DNA of 53,008 bases from Bacteroidota bacterium. Lineage in GTDB: Bacteria > Bacteroidota > Bacteroidia > Bacteroidales > Bacteroidaceae. A program made the position numbers and the translations under genes. Location: assembly GCA_023458215.1 (NCBI GenBank), contig JAEXAJ010000181.1, positions 1-53,008 on the forward strand, given 5' to 3'. Of this stretch, positions 9,334 to 17,684 are shown in pieces (the first letter of the stretch is position 1; each line of letters opens with the position of its first letter). The notes beneath the pieces are model-generated. The model ran no database searches. It saw only the letters and a program-made list of their open reading frames with translations, and was not told the origin of the DNA.

Positions 9334-9936
9334 TTACTTTTTAGCCGGAGCAGAATATCTGGCGTTCAAACCTTCCAGAATCTCTTTGGTAATGTTATAA
9401 CAGCTATCGGCATACAATAGGTTATCGAAACCGGTATTGCTGATAATCATGCTATAACCTTTTGTCTTGTTATACTCTTTGAGGAAAGCATTGATAGAAT
9501 CGCGCAACTGCAAGCTATTCTTTTCATTTTCACTCATCAATTCAGACTGCAACTTATTGCTCAGAGTTTGCAGGTCTTGTTCCAATTTAGCAATGCGGTT
9601 GTATTCCTGTTGAGCTCTGTCTTGAGTAAGGTAAGCGTTATTTTGAACTTTAGTTTGGAACTCTTGCTTTTGTCTTTCCAAATCACCTGCCTTTTGGTTC
9701 AAAGTCAAACGTACGTTCTCGCTCTTCTTCACCATCGCTTCATTCAAATCAACACAAAAATTGTATTTTGCTAACAGCGTATCTATCTCAACATAAGCAA
9801 TTTTCATTCCAGATAATTCACCGCCCTGTGCAGGAGCATTTGTCGTCTGTTTATCAGTTTGACCGGCACATTGAGAAAATAAAACGATTAGAGCAAGAGC
9901 AGCCAAACCGTTCATAAGGTAGTTTAATCTCTTCAT
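9334..9936 (-). CDS. OmpH/Skp-family lipoprotein
   Basis: A 200-residue protein. The N-terminus has a lipobox (VLFSQC). The next segment MKIAYVEIDTLLAKYNF is the beta strand and first helix typical of OmpH/Skp. A long coiled coil follows (about 75-145, rich in Lys, Glu, Gln and Leu), and the C-terminal GYSMIISNTGFDNLLYAD closes the fold. Skp is a periplasmic chaperone for outer-membrane proteins; this form is tethered to a membrane by lipid, which limits the analogy. The upstream 79-codon gene ends 30 bases before it, so the pair probably forms an operon. Confidence 0.85.
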   Translation of the reverse strand: MKRLNYLMNGLAALALIVLFSQCAGQTDKQTTNAPAQGGELSGMKIAYVEIDTLLAKYNFCVDLNEAMVKKSENVRLTLNQKAGDLERQKQEFQTKVQNNAYLTQDRAQQEYNRIAKLEQDLQTLSNKLQSELMSENEKNSLQLRDSINAFLKEYNKTKGYSMIISNTGFDNLLYADSCYNITKEILEGLNARYSAPAKK

Positions 9937-9966
9937 AATTTGATAAAATATTGTTTTTTAATTTAA

Positions 9967-10206
9967 TTAGTTCATACTATCGTTTAAGGTCTTTTCCAAT
10001 TCATCAATGGAGAAACGAGATTTACTTTGTGCCTCCCTATCTTGTGATTGTGCACATCCAATACCTTTATCACGCATTGCCTTATTACCACTAACATGAC
10101 CGTTAGGGAACTTGCCTCCTTTTACAAAAAAGATTTTCAACCCTAATAAAAGAACGCAAATTGCAACTATTAACAAAGTTATCAATACTGTATCGAGCAT
10201 TTCCAT
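9967..10206 (-). CDS. Small single-pass membrane protein
   Basis: A 79-residue protein with one N-terminal transmembrane helix (about 5-28). A conserved-looking segment follows (FFVKGGKFPNGHVSGNK, then RDKGIGCAQSQDREAQ) with one cysteine, and then an acidic tail. I do not recognise a named family with confidence; the small size with one helix and a Cys-bearing tail is faintly like NqrM but lacks its four cysteines. ATG at 10206 and ATG at 10200 are both possible. A promoter box TATATTTG lies at 10295-10302 on this strand, giving a leader of about 85 bases. Likely co-transcribed with the ompH-like gene. Confidence 0.65.
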   Translation of the reverse strand: MEMLDTVLITLLIVAICVLLLGLKIFFVKGGKFPNGHVSGNKAMRDKGIGCAQSQDREAQSKSRFSIDELEKTLNDSMN

Positions 10207-10294
10207 TAATTTTGTTATATGAAAATAGGCAGCATCTCAGCAAAAGCGAAAATAAATTTTCATTTGCACTCGATTTGCACTACTTTTGTGTGTG

Positions 10295-10302
10295 CAAATA
10301 TA
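10295..10302 (-). promoter_or_regulatory. Divergent promoter region
   Basis: CAAATATA on the plus strand reads TATATTTG (TAnnTTTG) for the small membrane protein/ompH-like operon. The plus strand has TACTTTTG at 10281-10288, a candidate for pepD with a leader of about 190 bases. TTTGCAC occurs at 10263-10269 and 10274-10280, and inverted at 10292-10298, across both boxes. Confidence 0.45.
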
Positions 10303-10481
10303 GGGCTTTGGTTGGACTAACTAGCCTTTTTTACTCTAAAAAAAGAGAAAGGGAAATAAAATAGTCAATTGTTTTAACTATATTTAGTAGTAACTGGTTA
10401 AATCAATTGCGAATTGAGTATTGTTAATTGAAAATTAGGGCTACCCAACGATGATGTTGAGCTACCCATAAATCATTATAT

Positions 10482-11942
10482 ATGGAAAAAAAAGATTTAA
10501 AACCGGCTGGCGTATTTCATTTTTTTGAAGAAATCTGCCAGGTTCCTCGTCCTTCTAAGAAGGAAGAGAAGATTATTGCTTATTTAAAAGCGTTTGGAGA
10601 AAAACATAAGTTAGAAACCTTGACCGACGAGGCTGGCAATGTACTGATAAAAAAGCCTGCTACTCCGGGTATGGAGAATCGTAAAACTGTCGTGCTACAA
10701 TCGCATGTCGATATGGTTTGCGAAAAGAATAACGATGTAAAACATGATTTCCTCACAGATCCTATTGAAACAGAGATAGACGGTGAGTGGCTGAAAGCCA
10801 AAGGTACTACCTTAGGTGCCGACAATGGTATAGGTGTAGCCACCGAACTAGCCATCCTTGCCGACGATACTATTGAACATGGTACGCTGGAATGTCTGTT
10901 CACCGTAGACGAAGAAACCGGGTTGACCGGTGCATTCGCCCTGAAAGAAGGTTTTATGAATGCAGACATCCTGCTGAATCTCGACTCGGAAGATGAAGGA
11001 GAATTATTCATCGGTTGTGCCGGAGGTATAGATTCTGTTGCCGAATTTACCTACAAAGAAGTAGAGGTACCCGCAGGGTATTTCTTCTGCAAAGTACTGG
11101 TAAAAGGTCTGAAGGGTGGCCATTCAGGTGCTGACATTCATTTAGGACTTGGCAATGCCAACAAAATACTAAACCGTTTCCTTAGCCAGACTTTCAATAA
11201 ATATGATATGTATCTTTGCGAAATAGATGGTGGTAACTTACGCAATGCCATTGCCCGCGAAGCATACGCAATCATTGCTATACCCGATGCCGACAAACAC
11301 GCTTTGCGCACCGACCTTAACATCTTCGCTGCGGAAGTAGAAGCGGAATACGCGGTAGTAGATCCGGATTTACAACTGATATTGGAATCAGAGAATGCCC
11401 GTCAGAAAGCCATCGACAAAGATACCACCAAACGCTTATTGCAAGCTCTCTATGCCGTACCGCACGGAGTATTTGCCATGAGCCAGGACATCCCCGGATT
11501 AGTGGAGACTTCTACAAACATGGCTTCCGTCAAGATGAAGCCGGGCAATGTTATCCGTCTTGAAACCAGCCAGCGTAGTTCTACCTCCTCTTCCAAACAA
11601 GATATTGCAAATATGGTACGTACCGTATTCGAAATGGCAGGGGCAAAAGTTTCCTTTGGAGACGGCTATCCGGGTTGGAAACCGAACCCACACTCTGAAA
11701 TCTTGGAAATAGCAACAGAATCCTACAAACGTCTGTTTGGTGTAGATCCCAAAGTAAAAGCTATCCATGCCGGTTTGGAATGCGGACTTTTCCTTGATAA
11801 ATATCCTACACTGGATATGATTTCCTTCGGCCCTACTTTACTGGGAGTGCATTCTCCTGACGAACGTATGCTTATTCCGACTGTAGATAAATTTTGGAAG
11901 CATTTGCTGGATATCCTGAAGCATATTCCCGCTAATAAATAA
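10482..11942 (+). CDS. pepD: Aminoacyl-histidine dipeptidase PepD (M20C)
   Basis: A 486-residue metallopeptidase. Metal-binding and catalytic residues of the M20 family are in order: QSHVDM (His75, Asp77), GADNGIG (Asp114) and DEETGLTGA (Glu144, Glu145). Further on are GGHSGADIH and the C-terminal HAGLECGLF and SFGPTLLGVHSPDE motifs. PepD (carnosinase-type) hydrolyses Xaa-His and other dipeptides in the cytosol. Length is normal (about 485). Its TAA stop overlaps the ATG of the next gene by one base (TAATG), which suggests translational coupling. A long leader before it holds no other gene that I can support. Confidence 0.93.
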   Translation: MEKKDLKPAGVFHFFEEICQVPRPSKKEEKIIAYLKAFGEKHKLETLTDEAGNVLIKKPATPGMENRKTVVLQSHVDMVCEKNNDVKHDFLTDPIETEIDGEWLKAKGTTLGADNGIGVATELAILADDTIEHGTLECLFTVDEETGLTGAFALKEGFMNADILLNLDSEDEGELFIGCAGGIDSVAEFTYKEVEVPAGYFFCKVLVKGLKGGHSGADIHLGLGNANKILNRFLSQTFNKYDMYLCEIDGGNLRNAIAREAYAIIAIPDADKHALRTDLNIFAAEVEAEYAVVDPDLQLILESENARQKAIDKDTTKRLLQALYAVPHGVFAMSQDIPGLVETSTNMASVKMKPGNVIRLETSQRSSTSSSKQDIANMVRTVFEMAGAKVSFGDGYPGWKPNPHSEILEIATESYKRLFGVDPKVKAIHAGLECGLFLDKYPTLDMISFGPTLLGVHSPDERMLIPTVDKFWKHLLDILKHIPANK

Positions 11943-12994
11943 TGAAGTTATTCCCTCTTTTATATCTTTTTCTCTGCCCGTACTTCCTTACAATGTACGG
12001 GCAAGAGAGGAAAGATACCCTCACTTTCCGCATAGCAAGCTATAATGTAGAGAACTTATTCGACTGCCGGCACGACAGCCTGAAAAATGATTATGAGTTC
12101 TTGCCTGATGCTTTACGTCATTGGAATTATACAAAATACAAGAAAAAGCTTGATAATATAGCGCGAGTCATCACCGCAATGGGCGAATGGAATCCACCGG
12201 CATTAGTTGCTCTATGTGAGATAGAAAACGACAGTGTTATGCGTGACCTTACCCGTTATTCCGTATTAAGAGAGGCCGATTATCGATACGTGATGACGCA
12301 GTCATTTGACGAAAGAGGCATCGATGTGGCACTTATCTATCAACGCAATCTATTCAAACTACTTTCTTATCAAAGCCTGTCGGTAGATAAACCGACTAAA
12401 AACAGTCGTCCCACACGAGACATACTTCACGTCAGCGGATTATTATTAAATAAAGATACATTGGATGTTCTTGTAGCCCATTTTCCTTCCCGTTCCGGTG
12501 GCGCCAAAGTATCTGAACCGTACCGGATATTGGCTGCAAAAAGATTGAAAGCCGCAGCAGATAGTATTAATCAGGTACGCAGTCGTGCACAAATCTTAAT
12601 ATTAGGTGATTTCAACGATTATCCGAACAACAAATCCATACGGCAGATATTAAAGGCAGAAGCTCCGCCTATGCTTCCGGATTCCATTCAAAAGAGTCGT
12701 TTATACCACCTTTTAGCAAGAAAAGCCGACACACAAAAGAACTTCGGTAGTTACAAGTTTCAGGGAGAATGGGGGGTGCTGGATCATATTATAGTCTCCG
12801 GGAATCTTTTGAAAGGAGATTCACCTCTTTATACCAATGAAGCAAATGCAGATGTATTTAGCCTTCCCTTCCTATTGACCGAAGACAAGAAGTACGGAGG
12901 CAGCCAGCCCTTCCGCACTTACTATGGAATGAAATATCAGGAAGGCTATAGCGACCACCTACCTGTATGGGCGGACTTCCGGCTTATTTATTAA
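11942..12994 (+). CDS. Secreted endonuclease/exonuclease/phosphatase family protein
   Basis: A 350-residue protein with a signal peptide (cleavage probably near MYGQERK). The EEP fold motifs are in order: FRIASYNVENLFDC, ALCEIEND (metal-binding Glu), VAHFPSRSGG, ILGDFNDYP (catalytic Asp/Asn), VLDHIIVS and the final YSDHLPVWADF (His). The substrate, whether nucleic acid, lipid phosphate or sugar phosphate, cannot be told from sequence. Export makes extracellular or periplasmic nuclease or phosphodiesterase activity plausible. It is coupled to pepD by a one-base start/stop overlap and its end overlaps the convergent mscS gene by 4 bases. Confidence 0.88.
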   Translation: MKLFPLLYLFLCPYFLTMYGQERKDTLTFRIASYNVENLFDCRHDSLKNDYEFLPDALRHWNYTKYKKKLDNIARVITAMGEWNPPALVALCEIENDSVMRDLTRYSVLREADYRYVMTQSFDERGIDVALIYQRNLFKLLSYQSLSVDKPTKNSRPTRDILHVSGLLLNKDTLDVLVAHFPSRSGGAKVSEPYRILAAKRLKAAADSINQVRSRAQILILGDFNDYPNNKSIRQILKAEAPPMLPDSIQKSRLYHLLARKADTQKNFGSYKFQGEWGVLDHIIVSGNLLKGDSPLYTNEANADVFSLPFLLTEDKKYGGSQPFRTYYGMKYQEGYSDHLPVWADFRLIY

Positions 12995-14157
12995 TCGGAA
13001 TATTGATACAACTTCAAATCAAACTTCTGTACCATTACCAATAAATGGTCGAATATATCAGACTGTATGCGTTCGTATTCTTTCCACACTTTATTACGAG
13101 AAAAGAAATAGACTTGAATAGGCACACCGTATGTAGTGGGTTCAAGCTGGCTGAGAATCAAATCCATATCTTGATTTACTACCGGAAGACTACACAAATA
13201 GCGTTCAATATAAATACGGTAAAGTTGTGCATTGGTAGGTACCTCACCCTCCGCGGGCTGATAATCTGCCATCAGGGGAACTTCTTTACGAATAGTATCC
13301 AAGAAATCAGGCGTACAGAATTTCAGAGTAGTCATATCCAGATAAATATTCTTTTTTACCCGGCGTCCTCCACTTTCCTGCATGCCACGCCAATTCTGGA
13401 AAGAATCATTCACCAAGTTGTAGGGCGGTACGGTAGAAATGGTTTCATCCCAATTTCTTATTTTTACCGTATTCAAGGTTATTTCCTCTACTGTTCCATT
13501 GGCCACACCATTGGGCAGAGCCACCCAATCACCTATACGAAGCATGTCATTGGCAGAAAGTTGCACACCGGCTACAAACCCTAAAATGCTATCTTTAAAG
13601 ATTAACATTAAAACTGCCGCCGAGGCACCCAATCCGGCAAAAAGACTCATAGGAGACTTATTCACCAATACTGCAATAATTATAATACCTCCTACAAAAA
13701 ACAGAATAACCTGTAGTACCTGTACAAATCCTTTCATCGGATGATTCTTCTGTGTATCTTTCGTATTGTACACATCGAGCATTACCAATAACAAACCGTT
13801 AATAGTAAGCAGTATAGCCGTAATGATGTATACAACACATATTTTCTGCGAGAGATCAAGCATCTCCCTCCCGTGCACAAAAGCCAAAGGTAATAAAAAA
13901 TAGATCAGGACACCGGGCAGTATGTGTATCAGATGGTGTACTACCTTCCGTTTTAATAGCAGCGTATTCCATCTGTGAGGCGAACGTTTTGTATAGTGTT
14001 TCATACCACCTACAAATATCGCCTGACATATATAGTCCAAACCTATCGACAGTCCCACCATCAATACTGCAATAATAGACTCATCAAACATGTTCGCAAA
14101 CTTAGGGTCTATCCCCCAGCCTATGAGGATTTTGTTCATCCAACTTCCTAAACTCAT
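12991..14157 (-). CDS. Mechanosensitive channel, MscS family (YbdG-like)
   Basis: About 388 residues with four or five transmembrane helices. The pore helix and beta domain are in MSLFAGLGASAAVLMLIFKD, which fits the Gly/Ala-rich TM3 of MscS, followed by GFVAGVQL and GDWVALPNGVANGTVEEI. The length and layout fit YbdG (MscM)-type channels rather than the shorter MscS. It protects cells against sudden osmotic down-shock. An in-frame ATG at 14211 would add 18 residues (KKETK before MSLGS); I prefer 14157 but this is not certain. The end overlaps the convergent phosphatase gene. Confidence 0.85.
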   Translation of the reverse strand: MSLGSWMNKILIGWGIDPKFANMFDESIIAVLMVGLSIGLDYICQAIFVGGMKHYTKRSPHRWNTLLLKRKVVHHLIHILPGVLIYFLLPLAFVHGREMLDLSQKICVVYIITAILLTINGLLLVMLDVYNTKDTQKNHPMKGFVQVLQVILFFVGGIIIIAVLVNKSPMSLFAGLGASAAVLMLIFKDSILGFVAGVQLSANDMLRIGDWVALPNGVANGTVEEITLNTVKIRNWDETISTVPPYNLVNDSFQNWRGMQESGGRRVKKNIYLDMTTLKFCTPDFLDTIRKEVPLMADYQPAEGEVPTNAQLYRIYIERYLCSLPVVNQDMDLILSQLEPTTYGVPIQVYFFSRNKVWKEYERIQSDIFDHLLVMVQKFDLKLYQYSD

Positions 14158-14234
14158 CTTGGTCTCTTTTTTATTTATAGATGTAACAATCCAAAGGAAA
14201 AGATGTTTCATTAAACAATAAGGCTGTTACATAA

Positions 14235-14273
14235 AAATACAGCTTCGGAAAATCTTTCGACTTTCCGAAGCTG
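14235..14273 (-). terminator. Terminator of the BACON-SusD gene
   Basis: Perfect 12-bp stem (14240-14251 with 14262-14273) and a 10-base loop. Read on the minus strand it is followed by TATTTTTA. It lies 28 bases after the end of the BACON-SusD gene. Confidence 0.8.
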
Positions 14274-14300
14274 CATTATTCTAAAAATGCCGAATCATTC

Positions 14301-16958
14301 TTAATATCCTGCATTTTGCTTTATCGCCATATTAGTATTAACCTCATCCATAGGAATCGGGAATACTAGACGCCATGACGGTATATTCAGGCGCTCTTCG
14401 GCAATACCGTTGCGCTTCATGAAAGCAAAGTAAGTGCCGGTGCCTTTCAACTGTATTTTCCAAACATCTGCCAGACGATTGATAAATTCATCGGTAGAGC
14501 GAGTTTCCGGATTAGATACATTATCCCCACGATAAGCCGGAGAGCCAGTATTTGCAATAACTACTCTATTTAGACATTCTTCTGCCTGAGCTGAATTGCC
14601 CAAACGATGTTCACATTCAGATAACATCAGCATCACTTCTGTGTAACTGAAACAAATATCTTCTACAGACTCAATAGACTGTGTAGCACGTGTATATTTG
14701 GGCCCTGATATTAAATGAATCAAATCACCCGATTGATATCTGCCACTACCCACTATTTCGGACAATAAGGATTTAGCTTCGGCATATTTCTTTTGTTCCA
14801 CATAGATACGGGCTAATAATAAAGAAGGAAAATCACGAGAAGGGAAGAAATAATCATTTAGGTTTTCCTTGTTCTTATTTTCAGCAGGCAGATACTCACG
14901 AACCAATAATAAGGGATCAATAAAATGCTTCAGCAATTCGTCCTTACTCATTGCAGGCACATTGAAACCTATATCAGTGGAAACTTCGTCCAAACACACG
15001 GCTTGTCCCCAGATATTAGCCATTTCATAATGGAGCATGAAACGTTGCATATCCAGCAATGCCATAATAGCTGTACTATCTGCCGGAGACAAATCATCTT
15101 CATGACGAGAAGTCTGCACTCCTTGTTTCAGCCTTAATATCCAGTTTATTGCTGTATAGCAAAGATTCCGGGCATCTCTTACATCACTATTACTTGCTGT
15201 TAACCCATGATTAATAAAAAGCATCCATCTGTTGTTATGATCTTGCTCCACCTCCCCTTGACGAGTATATAGCTCCTCTTGGGTATATAATTCCTTCAAA
15301 GCCTTATAAGACTGTTCACAAATACCTCCAACCATTTGCGCACCAAATGAAGTCAGAGATAAGCGTACAACTTTCGTAGGATCAGGATCTTGCGTGAGAG
15401 TCAGCTTTGCCTCTTTATTCTCATACTCACCATAAATAGTAACAGCGACAGAAGCGGCCTTCTGTGCACTGACTGCCGGATCCACTTTTATTTCCAAATA
15501 CTGCCCATCAGCCGAAAGGTTAGCCTGATAGGATATTCCAGCCTTATTTTCGTAATAAAACATAGCAGATTTCCAGACCTCTTCCGGAACCATTTCACTT
15601 GGACTTATCACTAGTTCGCCCGATTCCGGTTCCAACACCTGCCACTGTTTCATTGCCACCGCAACATCCGCATCTACCTTTATCCGATAGGTTCCTCCTT
15701 CTTTCGGAACATCCAATGCTGTTTGTTCCAACTTTACAGAAGTAGGTTTACCGGCTTGCCAAATCTTCAGCGTATCACATTCATTGCCATTCTTGCTCTT
15801 TACAAGCACCCTGCCGCGACGAGGTGAGTAACTCTCATTCCGCGCAGCCTTTAAATAGATTTTACGAAGTTGCAAACCACGGGTAGCTGTGCTTTCGGTA
15901 ATCCATTGGCAGGTATCCGCCGGACGTACTTCTAGATCGACGTTGGCATTTACGTCAATAGAAAAGATAGTATCATTAGGAGATTTAAGTTCGATACTTT
16001 TTGCATCCACCACTACGGCATCTTTTTGTGCCTGAATCACGGTCAACGTATCGGCAATAGAGGTATTGTCTTTATCGTAGAAAATAATCTTCGCTCTACG
16101 GGCTTCACTCTTGTCATTGGCTCTGACCGTATAATAAACGGTATGGCTGGACATTCCCCGAGTCAACGTAGCTTCCTTAATCCAATCCACATCGGGCATT
16201 TTAACGCCGTATGCACAATTACTGCGCAACTCTACCTTTATAGTCTCGCCACGATCTCCAACGGGATATTCGTTTTCATTCAGCAACACAATATCTCCCC
16301 CATGCTGATAGACCTTTATAACTTCCGTCAATTTACCGTCAGTGATATAGATTTCTCCTTCGCGTTTGTCTCGTTCTTCATTCATACTAATCTTGAAACT
16401 TGCAGTAGAAGTGGTTAACCCACGAGTAGAGGCGGTTGCGGGTTTAATCCAACTTTGGCAATCATCCGCAATGACAGCCTTGTATTCCACATTTGCCTTT
16501 ACTTCGATATTCAGTGTTCCACCGTCCTGTTTCATTTCCATACGGTTGCTGGTCACTAGCAGGGCATCTTTCTGTTTCTGTGAAATCATCAAAGTTTTGC
16601 TTGTTTTACCGGCATTGATGGTTATGGATACGCTGCGTTCGTCATAACCGGTATTCTCATCTACGCTAATAGATATTTCAGCTTTACCGGGTCCTCCACT
16701 AAGCGGATAAACCTTATACCAAGTTTCACCATTACGAGTGGCAGCAGTGGTTATCGCCCAATCTTCCGTAGCCTCGAACTCTAAAGACTGAGTGCCTGCG
16801 GTAGTAGTGAAATTAACTCCTTTCTCAAATAACGCTTCCGTTTCGGGAGGTAAAGTAATAGAGGTCGATTCTTCAATAGCATCGTCGCTACAAGCAGCTA
16901 ACAAAAGCAGGCAACATAGTAGTTGTCCAACGCATTTCATGCATGATTTTAGTGTCAT
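14301..16958 (-). CDS. BACON-repeat and SusD-like fusion lipoprotein
   Basis: An 885-residue lipoprotein (LLLLAACSDD). About five BACON-like Ig domains follow (roughly 45-130, 131-222, 223-312, 313-404 and a divergent 405-525). Their ends carry the typical W-I and I-x-Q signatures, e.g. LMISQKQKD, VYQHGGD, VIQAQKD and IWQAGKP. From about 526 to the end the protein reads as a SusD/RagB-like TPR domain: YTAINWILRLKQ, LARIYVEQKKYAEAKSLL, YTEVMLMLSECEHRLGN, and the SusD-style ending RLVFPIPMDEVNTN...NAGY. Ordinary SusD proteins lack such an N-terminal array and sit beside a SusC; none is near here. It probably binds glycan or mucin at the cell surface. A second ATG six codons in is an alternative start. 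Confidence 0.8.
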   Translation of the reverse strand: MTLKSCMKCVGQLLCCLLLLAACSDDAIEESTSITLPPETEALFEKGVNFTTTAGTQSLEFEATEDWAITTAATRNGETWYKVYPLSGGPGKAEISISVDENTGYDERSVSITINAGKTSKTLMISQKQKDALLVTSNRMEMKQDGGTLNIEVKANVEYKAVIADDCQSWIKPATASTRGLTTSTASFKISMNEERDKREGEIYITDGKLTEVIKVYQHGGDIVLLNENEYPVGDRGETIKVELRSNCAYGVKMPDVDWIKEATLTRGMSSHTVYYTVRANDKSEARRAKIIFYDKDNTSIADTLTVIQAQKDAVVVDAKSIELKSPNDTIFSIDVNANVDLEVRPADTCQWITESTATRGLQLRKIYLKAARNESYSPRRGRVLVKSKNGNECDTLKIWQAGKPTSVKLEQTALDVPKEGGTYRIKVDADVAVAMKQWQVLEPESGELVISPSEMVPEEVWKSAMFYYENKAGISYQANLSADGQYLEIKVDPAVSAQKAASVAVTIYGEYENKEAKLTLTQDPDPTKVVRLSLTSFGAQMVGGICEQSYKALKELYTQEELYTRQGEVEQDHNNRWMLFINHGLTASNSDVRDARNLCYTAINWILRLKQGVQTSRHEDDLSPADSTAIMALLDMQRFMLHYEMANIWGQAVCLDEVSTDIGFNVPAMSKDELLKHFIDPLLLVREYLPAENKNKENLNDYFFPSRDFPSLLLARIYVEQKKYAEAKSLLSEIVGSGRYQSGDLIHLISGPKYTRATQSIESVEDICFSYTEVMLMLSECEHRLGNSAQAEECLNRVVIANTGSPAYRGDNVSNPETRSTDEFINRLADVWKIQLKGTGTYFAFMKRNGIAEERLNIPSWRLVFPIPMDEVNTNMAIKQNAGY

Positions 16959-17333
16959 ATCTTATCGTTTAAACAGTTAATAATCTGCGCTTCGGGGTAT
17001 GAGAAGTATGTATGAGCGCAGATAAAAGAAGAGCGCGAACCTACTCTCACAAATTCCTTGAAGGTTCGGCTCTGGTAAGCCTTGGTCATGAAATAAGCGG
17101 AGCAGCTTCACGCCCGTACGGGTGTGAACAATGCTCAGACTTATATTATTCATGACCTAAAGTTCAATTTACCAGATTTAACCTTCAGAATAATACGTCC
17201 TCAAACGTTCTACAATATTTTACTTCCTATGTTCTAATTATACATTTAAAGTTTACAGCTACAAAGCTATAAAAGTTTCTGCAAAAAGAGAACGAAAGTC
17301 AGTAAAAGATTGAGAAGCTGCCCGCTTTTCTAT
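16959..17333 (-). other. 375-base gap: long 5' leader of the BACON-SusD gene
   Basis: No gene is supported here. A -7 box (TAGCTTTG on the minus strand, 17262-17269) would give a leader of about 300 bases before the start at 16958. Most of the leader lies in the predicted folded region 16983-17174. Confidence 0.5.
16983..17174 (-). ncRNA. Predicted structured RNA element
   Basis: Three consecutive stems. Plus-strand coordinates: 16983-16990 pairs with 17016-17023 (8 bp); 17031-17042 pairs with 17062-17072 (11 bp, one bulge); 17073-17078 pairs with 17169-17174 and encloses 17084-17092/17149-17157 (9 bp), 17100-17104/17132-17136, 17107-17111/17124-17128 and CCCGTACGGG at 17113-17122. I do not recognise a known riboswitch class. 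It is most likely part of the minus-strand leader, since both flanking genes are on that strand. An independent small RNA is also possible. Confidence 0.5.
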
Positions 17334-17666
17334 TTAAATTGCTTTTATTCGCTCTACCCAAAGTTCCATTCTTTCTTTAAACGTACGCTGTGGAGAATAC
17401 TGTGTTATCACAGAAGTTATGCCCAAAAACCAACCGATAATCAATATCATCATTGCCATACGCAACTTTTGAAACCGTTGGTATCTTGCCATTTCACCAT
17501 GCTCTTGCAAGTAATACGCATATACATGTATTGCGGCATAGCCTGAGAATAAAGCTGCAAGAGCCCACATCGCTATACTTTTATAAAAGGTAAAGGGGAT
17601 ATAGATCAAGACCGTAAGTCCCCAAATGCCCCAAGCTAATGTAGAAAAAAAAGATATTTTACTCAT
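17334..17666 (-). CDS. Small multi-pass membrane protein
   Basis: A 110-residue protein with three hydrophobic segments (about 8-28, 32-55 and 72-92) and a basic/amphipathic C-terminus (RTFKERMELWVERIKAI). I do not recognise the family. It follows the AlbA_2 gene by 18 bases and is probably co-transcribed with it. Its end is 375 bases before the BACON-SusD start, with a promoter box between, so it is likely not part of that transcript. Confidence 0.6.
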   Translation of the reverse strand: MSKISFFSTLAWGIWGLTVLIYIPFTFYKSIAMWALAALFSGYAAIHVYAYYLQEHGEMARYQRFQKLRMAMMILIIGWFLGITSVITQYSPQRTFKERMELWVERIKAI

Positions 17667-17684
17667 AATATAATCTCCTCCATT

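Noticed and set aside
9967..10206. NqrM-type maturation factor
   Set aside because: Only one cysteine is present and no Nqr genes are near.
16983..17174. Known riboswitch (cobalamin, TPP, SAM), SRP RNA or 6S RNA
   Set aside because: The conserved boxes of these classes were not found; only GGTCATGAAATAAGCGG looks vaguely like SRP helix 8, and the pairing does not fit.
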